From Candidatus Solincola jinzensis (GTDB taxonomy: Bacteria > Actinomycetota > Geothermincolia > Geothermincolales > RBG-13-55-18): DNA of 12,460 bases. The translations under genes were made by a program, and so were the position numbers. A model generated the notes under the pieces. The model had not been told where the DNA came from, did not search any database, and saw only the letters and a program-made list of their open reading frames with translations. The stretch spans positions 1 to 12,460 of the forward strand of contig JACVJG010000030.1 in the NCBI GenBank assembly GCA_015711875.1, in the 5' to 3' direction. Positions 1-5,621 of the stretch are shown here, piece by piece (positions within the stretch are counted from its first letter, which is position 1; each line of letters begins with the position of its first letter).

Positions 1-198
1 CCCGACCTGCAGGGGGTGGAGATCGGGGCGGGCTCGCGGCGCTCCTTCAACCTGGGGAGCTGGGTCACCGACTACAACGTGTCCACCAAGGTGTCGGCTA
101 AGGACGGGCTGGTGATCTGCGAGCGGGCCATGTACTGGACCCCGCCGGGGCAGGACATACGGACGCTGGGGCACGACTCGGTGGGCTTCTTGCCTTGA
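1..198 (+). CDS. C-terminal end of a DUF5719-like surface-repeat protein (5' partial)
   Basis: The reading frame is open from the first base and stops at TGA 196-198, giving 65 residues of a protein that begins left of the window. The visible part holds an 'IGAGSRRSFNLGSWV' strand and an 'ICERAMYW' motif. This is the pattern of the exported repeat family (DUF5719-like) in which '..R.TI.VN...G....S..V.SD..IICER.MYF' closes each repeat. The same end-of-repeat pattern occurs in the convergent fragment at 280-822, so the two are distant paralogues. Such proteins are normally secreted and large; only the tail is seen here, so signal and anchor cannot be judged. A GTG lies at base 16, but the upstream codons are open and in the same style, so it is unlikely to be the true start. 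Function is unknown; a cell-surface structural or adhesive role is inference. Confidence 0.7.
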   Translation, partial: PDLQGVEIGAGSRRSFNLGSWVTDYNVSTKVSAKDGLVICERAMYWTPPGQDIRTLGHDSVGFLP

Positions 199-279
199 GC
201 TCGCCCATAAGCGCCATGGTTCGAGGGCGTTCTTTCGCCTTTAAACCGCTTTGCTGGAGAAACGCTGCGGCAGGCGATC
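199..279. other. Short convergent gap with a weak terminator-like hairpin
   Basis: This 81-bp gap separates two genes that converge. Around 228-242 the four-base arms GGCG and CGCC flank a six-base loop and are followed by TTTAAA. It could act as a weak terminator for the plus-strand gene, but the stem is only four pairs. No open frame of interest lies in the gap. Confidence 0.25.
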
Positions 280-822
280 TTAAGGGACATAATAGGGCGC
301 TTCACCGACCAGATCGCGCCAGGTCAGATCCTGAAACCTCGAGACCTCATAGGCTTGCGGCGCAAACTCTTCCGCACAGTGGCCACCGCTCCAATCATTA
401 TAGCTGAAATATGTCGATCTCTCGCAGATGATCTGCGTATCCGAGTTGATGTGCACTGAAAGCTGCGAACCGGAACCCGCATCCTCGTTCACAAAGATGG
501 TATAGCGCCCTGGTATTACTTTATGGGTCTTCAGAATTGGAGAGCCGCCTTGCACGTTGTAGGTCAAGTTCACGGTCACCTCCTCGGAAGAAGTATCCTG
601 AACGCATATCCATTCATGAAAAAGGCCGCCAGTGCATCCTTCCGCAAAGTACCAGTCTGTCTTCGGCGTTGTAACCCTCACCCCTGCAGAGCCTCCACTC
701 CAGCCAGAAGCACCAAAGCCAGAATAATTGAAATAGAGCGAGCGTTCGCAAACGATGTTCTGGTCAGAGGAGATGTGACAAGAAACATCCTTGTCCAAGC
801 CAACTTCAGCGCTTAAGTTCAA
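280..822 (-). pseudogene. 5'-truncated DUF5719-like surface-repeat protein
   Basis: The frame runs 180 residues from a TTG at 822 to TAA at 280. It contains about one and a half units of the exported repeat family: a unit end ('VSCHISSDQNIVCERSLYF', residues ~13-31), a complete unit starting at 'WYFAEGCTGGLFHEWICVQ' (~58-76), and its end at 'QIICERSTYF' (~131-140), then a short unique tail. It has no signal peptide, and its first residues ('LSAEVGLDKDVSCH') correspond to the middle of a unit, so the N-terminal part of the protein is missing. The only in-frame start candidate is the TTG, which overlaps the TGA of the upstream QueG-like gene as TTGA. There is no convincing ribosome binding site. 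I read it as the 3' remnant of a larger gene joined to its neighbour by deletion. A short translationally coupled product cannot be excluded. Confidence 0.6.
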
Positions 823-1625
823 GTGTGGTGAGGGTGGGCCTCACGGTTTATTTTTCCTGCCGCGCGGAAACGAGGCCGGTGCGCAGGGCAGGAAGCGATG
901 CACAGCCCGCAGCGCAAACCGCTCATGCCCGGCAACCCCAGCTTGATGTAATATTTAAGGCAGGCCGCCTTGTCCGTGCCGTGTCCATCCCGCTTCAACG
1001 CTCCCGCCGGACAGGCCATGACGCATGCGTAACCGCATATCTCGGGTTGGCAGAGCAAGGGCTCTAGGGCACTCCCTGCAGGCAGGACCGCATCGGTGAG
1101 AAGGGCGACGAAGCGCAGCCGAGCGCCATGCGCGGGCAAAAGCAGGAGGTTGTTCAGTCCGATCTCTCCAAGCCCCGCCTCTACCGCCATGTGGCGGTAT
1201 GAGAGGTTCTCCCAGAGCACCTTTTCGTTCACCATGTCGTGTACCCTGGGCAGGGTGAGGAGGTGTCGCATAAGTTTGAGCATCCCGGCTGAGCGCTTCT
1301 CCAGGTTCCACCCCGGCATCTCGAGGTAGGGGATAGGGAACGCCTTATAGCCCTCGCTCTGCAGGTATCCGCAAAGCTCGAAGAGAACCTCGTTCAGCCT
1401 GGCATTGGCCATGTGAAAGTCAGCGGTATACTCGCGGCGCATGGCGGGAATGTTGTCCAGGGGCACGTCCAGCAAGCGCTTGCCCACCAGCACGATGGAG
1501 CGTGCGCTGGTGAGGAAATCGGTAGGACGGTGACCGGGTGGCGCCTTCTCGCCGTAAGCGAGGGCGTCCGCGACCCCGAACACATCCAGGCCGGCCATCT
1601 CCTTGAGCTTGCGGTAAAGCTCCAT
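819..1625 (-). CDS. QueG-like (epoxyqueuosine reductase-related) double 4Fe-4S protein
   Basis: 268 residues. The start ATG (1625-1623) is preceded by GGGAGGT with a five-base spacer. The N-terminal half resembles the corrinoid-binding part of QueG/COG1600 proteins ('FGVADA', then 'ARSIVLVGKRL' around 41-51). 'EAGLGEIGLNNLLLLP' (149-164) followed by 'GARLRFVALLTD' (167-178) is the family's signature segment. The C-terminal part is a two-cluster ferredoxin module: Cys192, 197, 201, 205 ('CGYACVMACP') and Cys222, 239, 242, 246 ('CGLCIASCP'). True QueG is usually well over 300 residues and ends in a HEAT-like region; this protein lacks that extension and matches the short anaerobe-type relatives often annotated as epoxyqueuosine reductase. 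A cytoplasmic cobalamin/Fe-S redox role is likely, but queuosine biosynthesis is not shown and no other queuosine gene is nearby. Its last codons overlap the truncated surface-protein frame at 822. Confidence 0.8.
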   Translation of the reverse strand: MELYRKLKEMAGLDVFGVADALAYGEKAPPGHRPTDFLTSARSIVLVGKRLLDVPLDNIPAMRREYTADFHMANARLNEVLFELCGYLQSEGYKAFPIPYLEMPGWNLEKRSAGMLKLMRHLLTLPRVHDMVNEKVLWENLSYRHMAVEAGLGEIGLNNLLLLPAHGARLRFVALLTDAVLPAGSALEPLLCQPEICGYACVMACPAGALKRDGHGTDKAACLKYYIKLGLPGMSGLRCGLCIASCPAHRPRFRAAGKINREAHPHHT

Positions 1626-1662
1626 ACCCCACCTCCCGAATGCATGCGCCTCCGGATATCTG

Positions 1663-1692
1663 CGCGCCGGACCATATCACATGCCCGGCGCG
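1663..1692. promoter_or_regulatory. Perfect 8-bp inverted repeat upstream of the QueG-like gene
   Basis: CGCGCCGG (1663-1670) and CCGGCGCG (1685-1692) are exact reverse complements around a 14-base AT-rich spacer. The element lies 38-67 bases before the ATG at 1625. It could be an operator for a dimeric regulator or a hairpin in the 5' leader of the QueG-like mRNA. I found no strong -35/-10 pair nearby to decide between these. Confidence 0.4.
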
Positions 1693-1795
1693 GCTGCCTG
1701 ATGCCATAATCTTACTCGCACAACGCCCGCAACGATACCTCCACGATAAAGTACCGGGGGAACCGCGGTGAGTTGTTAGAGTCACGGGAAGGAAT

Positions 1796-1834
1796 GGGTG
1801 GCATTACCCGGTTTTTAAATATTTTCTGCCACCC
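1796..1834. terminator. Perfect 8-bp inverted repeat with AT-rich loop
   Basis: GGGTGGCA (1796-1803) and TGCCACCC (1827-1834) are exact reverse complements with a 23-base loop rich in A and T. It lies about 110 bases beyond the end of the duplicated tail of the minus-strand lipoprotein gene and before the promoter region of the QueG-like gene. That is where a minus-strand terminator would be expected. No T-run follows the stem on either strand, so a classical intrinsic terminator is uncertain. It may instead be a protein-binding palindrome or the scar of a small element. Confidence 0.4.
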
Positions 1835-1942
1835 TGGCGAGGTATGGACCCAGCTTGTAAGCCTGTTCCGGCATCCCGATATCCGCGATATGGTCTCAAG
1901 TACCTGTGGCTAGACTCGGCCCCCGCCCCACGATCCCTACTT

Positions 1943-2072
1943 CTATGCCGTCCCAGCCGCCGATAACCCCTGTATGGTCAGCAAGAAGAGACCGGAAAGG
2001 CAGGAAAACCCCAGCTTTCTCCGGCGAGCTGACGTGCCCGAAGACGACACTCTTCCCGTCGGGGCTCCAGAC
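1943..2072 (-). pseudogene. Frameshifted 3'-end duplicate of the adjacent PD40 lipoprotein gene
   Basis: Just after the stop of the lipoprotein gene, the minus strand again encodes 'WSPDGKSVVFGHVSSPEKAGVFLP', nearly identical to residues 388-411 of that protein. The copies lie 148 bp apart (for example CCGGCGAGCTGACG at 2021 and 2169, plus strand), so the copy sits in a different frame. After 'FLP' the frame leaves the family, but removing one base from the AAA at 1996-1998 (TTT on the coding strand) restores 'PSGLFLLTIQ', matching 'PSDLYLLPIQ'. That restored frame stops at 1943-1945, close to where the parent stops. It is a decayed 3' end, either of a tandem paralogue lost by recombination or of a local duplication. 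It has no start or signal of its own. Confidence 0.75.
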
Positions 2073-2085
2073 GCAGGCACCGGGG

Positions 2086-3378
2086 TCATGCTTTGCCTGG
2101 CGCCTCGGCCTCAGTGTCTTGGATGGGAAGCAGGTAAAGGTCTGAGGGCAGGTACACGCCGGCTCTCTCCGGCGAGCTGACGTGCCCGAAGACAACGCTC
2201 TTCCCATCTGGGTTCCAGGAGGACTCTGTTATCTGGCGCGCCTCCGCGTCGTATCCCACATAAGCGGGGTCGGTGAAGTGGGTGAGCCTGCGCTTGTTGT
2301 CCCCATCGGCGTCCATCAGCCACAGCTCCTCGCCCTCGCCCGGGTCTCCCTGGGAGGCGTTCCATAAAATCCTCATGCCGTCCGGGGAGAACTCGGGGTT
2401 CTCGTCATGGATATAGGGGGTTTCGGTCAGGCGTTGCAAGATATTTCCCGCGAGGTCGATTATATAGACATCTCCCCAAGTCCCCTTGCCCCCCGTCTCC
2501 GACAGGTGGGCGCAACTGCAGATGAGCCTGTCGCCCCCTGGAACGAATCCCGCGCTTTCTATCAGAGTATAGCCCTCCGGAAGCTCGATGGCCCTGTGGT
2601 TGGACACTACAGGCGCGCCGGACTCGAAAGAGATGTCCGCGACTCTCACCCTCCAGGCCCCGAGTTCCTCGCCCACGCGATAGCGGAAGCTATCCAGGCC
2701 CCAGTAGGAGCCAGGATGGCCCTGCCAGCCAGGCGCGAGGGGGTTATCGTCCGGATCGCCCGGCAACCCCTGGGGATATTTCTCCATGGAAAACTCCTCG
2801 TTCCAGCACAGGAGCTTGCCGTCGCTGGAGAAGCTGGGCCTGATCGCCCCCCAGTTATCCGGGTAATCGGTTATCTTCCAGAACCTGGTTCCGTCGCTGG
2901 TCATTATCCACACATCATGTCCGCGCCCCAGACCGGGCCTAGCCGCGGTCCCAGTGCCTACGCGGGGATAAGCGGCGTTCTCCGCCGTGAATACGATGTA
3001 TTCGCCTCCGGGATGCCAGAAGGGCTGGCCTTTCCAGCGCGTGCCGGCCAGCTCGGGTCTGTCGCGGGTAAGGCACTTTAGATCGGACCCGTCCGGCTTC
3101 ATGGTGTAGATCTCGTAGGAGACGCCGTGGGGATCACCGCTATCGACTTCGCACCTCGTGAATGCGATCAAGCTTCCATCGGAGGAAAACCTAGGGAACG
3201 CTCCCTCGCCTACGCGCACCGGGCACGAAGCCACCTTGGTATCCAGGGCACCAGGAGATAACGCCGCGCTGTTTCCGCACCCAGACGGCAACAGGATCGA
3301 TGCCAGCGCCAGGGTCATGGCAAGAAAAGCCGTAATGATTTTCCTGTTTGTCACGGCGCCCCGTTCCGTACTCGCCAT
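2086..3378 (-). CDS. PD40/TolB-like beta-propeller lipoprotein
   Basis: 430 residues. Residues ~12-33 form a lipoprotein-type signal ('KIITAFLAMTLALASILLPSG') before Cys34, though the residue at -3 is Pro rather than the usual Leu, Val or Ile. Five PD40-type motifs follow: 'FPRFSSDGSLIAFTR' (61-75), 'FWHPGGEYIVF' (120-130), 'PSFSSDGKLLCW' (181-192), 'PEFSPDGMRILW' (328-339) and 'SWNPDGKSVVF' (387-397). Between them are strands such as 'EIYTMKPDGSDLKCLT' and 'ELWLMDADGDNKRRLT', the TolB-propeller pattern. The predicted product is an extracytoplasmic, membrane-anchored propeller; its ligand is unknown, and no Tol-Pal genes are nearby to suggest the classical TolB role. The ATG at 3378 is favoured, with AGGA ten bases before it; a GTG at codon 9 would still keep the signal. 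A degraded copy of its 3' end follows at 1943-2072. Confidence 0.82.
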   Translation of the reverse strand: MASTERGAVTNRKIITAFLAMTLALASILLPSGCGNSAALSPGALDTKVASCPVRVGEGAFPRFSSDGSLIAFTRCEVDSGDPHGVSYEIYTMKPDGSDLKCLTRDRPELAGTRWKGQPFWHPGGEYIVFTAENAAYPRVGTGTAARPGLGRGHDVWIMTSDGTRFWKITDYPDNWGAIRPSFSSDGKLLCWNEEFSMEKYPQGLPGDPDDNPLAPGWQGHPGSYWGLDSFRYRVGEELGAWRVRVADISFESGAPVVSNHRAIELPEGYTLIESAGFVPGGDRLICSCAHLSETGGKGTWGDVYIIDLAGNILQRLTETPYIHDENPEFSPDGMRILWNASQGDPGEGEELWLMDADGDNKRRLTHFTDPAYVGYDAEARQITESSWNPDGKSVVFGHVSSPERAGVYLPSDLYLLPIQDTEAEAPGKA

Positions 3379-3854
3379 TTCCAGCCATCCTATCTTCTTA
3401 CCTTCTGTTCCGACAGCTCGATCGGTAGCATTTCCTTCACGGGCCCGGATTCTTTTGCCTCATTGTTTAGGTTATACCTAATAACAGGCATGGGAGTAAA
3501 ATAACTCCAAGACCTCGCTGGCGGCTGCGAGAAATGATCTCGCCGAAAAGAGCCCGGACAGGCAAGACCTCGGTTGCCCCAGAATTCAACCAACCTACAC
3601 ACCCCAGGCATGGGCATGATGGCAATCCGCATGTTGCAAGCCACTCTAACCCTGGAGAAAGACAAGGCTTGGGGGGGCCGGCGGGAACATGACCCGACAT
3701 ATAATGTGGTCCCGCGTTCACGCGTCCGGAATCCTCCGCAGAATCGCCCCGAGCATTTCCTCCCCAGCGTCCGGGAAGACCACCCAGCGCCCGCGCCTTC
3801 CCTTTGTGTTCTTGTCAGCGCTGGATGATAGATTGGTGTTATGGGGAGGTGAGC
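3379..3854. other. Divergent intergenic region with two inverted repeats
   Basis: These 476 bases separate the minus-strand lipoprotein gene from the plus-strand DUF763 gene, so both promoters should lie here. The segment 3451-3510 is visibly AT-richer than its surroundings. It carries TTAGGT-TAT-ACCTAA (3467-3481) and GGAGT-AAAATA-ACTCC (3493-3508). On the minus strand the first palindrome includes TATAAC, a plausible -10, but there is no good -35 at the right distance. No conserved open frame is visible; long frames crossing this stretch are antisense shadows of the DUF763 gene. Confidence 0.5.
3467..3481. promoter_or_regulatory. TTAGGT-N3-ACCTAA palindrome, candidate operator
   Basis: A perfect 6-3-6 inverted repeat lies about 90 bases upstream of the PD40 lipoprotein start. 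On that gene's strand it overlaps a TATAAC that could be a -10 element, so a bound repressor would block transcription there. This is inferred from symmetry and position only. Confidence 0.35.
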
Positions 3855-4937
3855 GTGTTGCAGAGGACGGGCACGGCCATCCTTCCTCTCCACGGAGGGA
3901 GGGCGCCGCGGTGGCTTTTCGAGCGCATGACGCGCCTCGCCGGCGCCATCATGTCCTATATGGTGGAAGAGCTGGGGCAGGACGAGACGGTTTACCGCTT
4001 CTCGGACCCCTACTGGTTCCAGTCCCTCGGCTGCGTGCTGGGGTTCGACTGGCACAGCTCGGGGGTGACCACCACCACCTGCGGCGCGGTCAAGGAAGCG
4101 CTCAAGGACCGGGTGGACCTCGGCATCTTCGCCGCGGGCGGCAAGGGCGCGGCCTCGAGGCGCACCCCGCAGGAGATAGAGGAACATGCCGAAAGGGCCG
4201 GGGTGGCGAACGCTGCGGTGTTGGTGCATGCCAGCCGCATGTCCGCCAAGGTGGACAACAACGCCCTCCAGGACGGCTACCAGATATACCACCATTTCTT
4301 CCTTTTCACGGAGAGAGGCGATTGGGTGGTGGTGCAACAGGGGATGAACGAGGCAAACGGCTATGCCAGGCGCTACCACTGGGCATCGCGAGGGCTGCGC
4401 GATTTCGTGGAGGAGCCACATGCCGCTATCTGCGCTGAGAGGCGAGGGCTCACCATGAACCTTGTGGCCTCGGCATCGGCGGAGACCAGGTCGGTTGTCG
4501 CCGGGCTGTCCCGGGAAAACCCGGACAAGCTGACGCGCCAGCTCGAGCGCCTCACCAGCCTGGAGCTTCCGCGCAGGCATCAGCTCTTCCTAGAGCACCT
4601 GCGCCCCGATTCCGTGAAGAGGGTGCTGCTCAAGACCTACGAACGTCAACCCGAGGACTTCGCCACCCTTTTGGGCATGCCCGGGGTGGGCGCGAAGACC
4701 CTGCGCGCCCTGGCCCTTATCTCCGAGCTCGTGCACGGCACCGCCCTGAGTTGGGAGGATCCCGCCAGGTTCAGCTTCGCCCACGGCGGCAAGGACGGCT
4801 ACCCCTACCCCGTGGACCGCGATACCTACGACCGTTCCATCGAGGTGATGGAAGAAGCCGTCAAGCGCTCTACTTGCGGCCTGAAGGAACGGGAGGAGGC
4901 CTTGAGGAGGCTGGCCCGTTCTTCCCTGCCCGTTTAA
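3855..4937 (+). CDS. DUF763 family protein with helix-hairpin-helix motif
   Basis: The N-terminal 'QRTGTAILPLHGGRAPRWLFERM' is the DUF763 opening, followed by 'SDPYWFQSLGCVLGFDWHSSGVTTTTCGA' (~51-79), the most conserved block of the family. 'LLGMPGVGAKTLRALALISELV' (~272-293) has the G-x-G-x-K/T form of a DNA-binding helix-hairpin-helix. The start is GTG at 3855 (TTG at 3858 equally possible): GGAGG sits at 3845-3849, five bases before it, and family members begin at 'RTGT.LPLHGG'. Starting at the ATG at 3804 would add 17 residues without family resemblance. The length of 360 residues fits the family. DUF763 is known mainly from archaea and thermophilic bacteria and has no assigned activity; a nucleic-acid role is inferred from the HhH. 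The gene stands alone, transcribed away from its neighbours. Confidence 0.87.
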   Translation: MLQRTGTAILPLHGGRAPRWLFERMTRLAGAIMSYMVEELGQDETVYRFSDPYWFQSLGCVLGFDWHSSGVTTTTCGAVKEALKDRVDLGIFAAGGKGAASRRTPQEIEEHAERAGVANAAVLVHASRMSAKVDNNALQDGYQIYHHFFLFTERGDWVVVQQGMNEANGYARRYHWASRGLRDFVEEPHAAICAERRGLTMNLVASASAETRSVVAGLSRENPDKLTRQLERLTSLELPRRHQLFLEHLRPDSVKRVLLKTYERQPEDFATLLGMPGVGAKTLRALALISELVHGTALSWEDPARFSFAHGGKDGYPYPVDRDTYDRSIEVMEEAVKRSTCGLKEREEALRRLARSSLPV

Positions 4938-5343
4938 TCTCCGCCATAGGTCAGCCGGCAACCAGGCCGTGGGAATGACGGGGATGGATATCCATGCTCG
5001 GCGGATACGAGCTTGCCCCATGTTTAAGCGTCTCGGCGGGCTCTCGCCAGGTACCCGCCATGCCGGCTCAGCAACGCCCTTTCCTTAAAATGGCGAAAAG
5101 TCTGCGGGATAATAACCTCGCCAGGTACCCGCTTTGCCGGCTCAGCCTTGCCCTTGGTTTGATGACCGCGAGGCTGGCCGCGAAACCCTGAGGTGTTGCG
5201 GCCGCATGCCGGAACATCTGTGGAGCTGCCACGGGGATAAATAACATACAAGTTGATGGACTAAAGAACCGGCGCGACAGGTAGGACGCTGCTTTTCCGC
5301 TTCCATCCCCGATCAGGGTCGGGTCTTAAGCTATTTATTGGCA
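4938..5343. other. Non-coding stretch with repeat fragments downstream of DUF763
   Basis: No credible gene lies here. A degenerate fragment at 4957-4975 (GGCAACCAGGCC then GTGGGAA) resembles the start of the 121-bp repeat with about ten inner bases missing. ATGGATATCCAT (4984-4995) is a perfect 12-bp palindrome. GCTCG-N7-CGAGC (4996-5012) is a small hairpin that might end the DUF763 transcript, although no T-run follows. Two copies of a further repeat lie at 5043 and 5117 (listed separately). Confidence 0.5.
5043..5146. repeat. Pair of ~30-bp direct repeats spaced 74 bp
   Basis: CTCGCCAGGTACCCGC, two variable bases, then TGCCGGCTCAGC occurs at 5043-5072 and 5117-5146. Both contain the GGTACC and GCCGGC palindromes. 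Similarity continues weakly to 'GCCCTT'. The phrase CGCCAGGTA also occurs inside each 121-bp repeat further right, so the elements may be related. Confidence 0.65.
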
Positions 5344-5585
5344 GAAATGGCAACCAGGCCCCGGATACCCGTGGGAAGGCCTAAGAAACCCGTCGCGAGA
5401 TCTCAAGCGCCAGGTAAGTTTTACCTTATTCCCAGGCACCAAGCGAGGCTTGACCCCCATGCCTGAAATGGCAACCAGGCCCCGGATACCCGTGGGAAGG
5501 CCTAAGAAACCCGTCGCGAGATCTCAAGCGCCAGGTAAGTTTTACCTTATTCCCAGGCACCAAGCGAGGCTTGACCCCCATGCCT
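5344..5585. repeat. Perfect 121-bp tandem duplication
   Basis: Unit one (5344-5464) and unit two (5465-5585) appear identical base for base by eye. Each begins GAAATGGCAACCAGGCC. Each contains the palindrome GAGATCTC, the small hairpin GGTAA-GTT-TTACC, and ends in an imperfect hairpin with AGGCA and TGCCT arms around 'CCAAGCGAGGCTTGACCCCC'. A third, partial and diverged copy of that terminal hairpin follows at 5589-5621. The unit length is not a multiple of three and no frame is shared between units, so it is not coding. On the minus strand it reads GGGGTCAAGCC...GGTGCCTGG, a phrase style I associate with REP-like elements mobilised by Y1 transposases; that link is inference. Confidence 0.85.
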
Positions 5586-5588
5586 CTG

Positions 5589-5621
5589 GAGGCACCAAGC
5601 GGGGGTTGATCCCGGTGCCTC
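5589..5621 (-). terminator. 8-bp palindrome covering the stop codon of the large propeller gene
   Basis: GAGGCACC (5589-5596) and GGTGCCTC (5614-5621) are exact reverse complements with a 17-base loop. The arm at 5614-5621 includes two of the three bases of the stop codon (5620-5622). The sequence is a diverged copy of the hairpin closing each 121-bp repeat, so the repeat family borders, and may have supplied, the end of this gene. A stem here could stop transcription or protect the mRNA 3' end, but no T-run follows. Confidence 0.4.

Noticed and set aside
2407..3081. 224-codon plus-strand frame
   Set aside because: Antisense to the PD40 lipoprotein, which has clear repeats and a signal peptide.
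3689..4438. 249-codon plus-strand frame
   Set aside because: Overlaps the DUF763 gene in another frame and is Arg/Gly-rich without family resemblance.
3390..4580. 396-codon open frame on the minus strand
   Set aside because: Mostly antisense to the DUF763 gene, whose protein matches a known family; the minus product is Arg/His/Pro-rich without recognisable motifs.
5344..5621. Possible CRISPR array
   Set aside because: Only two full units, directly abutting and identical over 121 bp with no unique spacers, and no cas genes.
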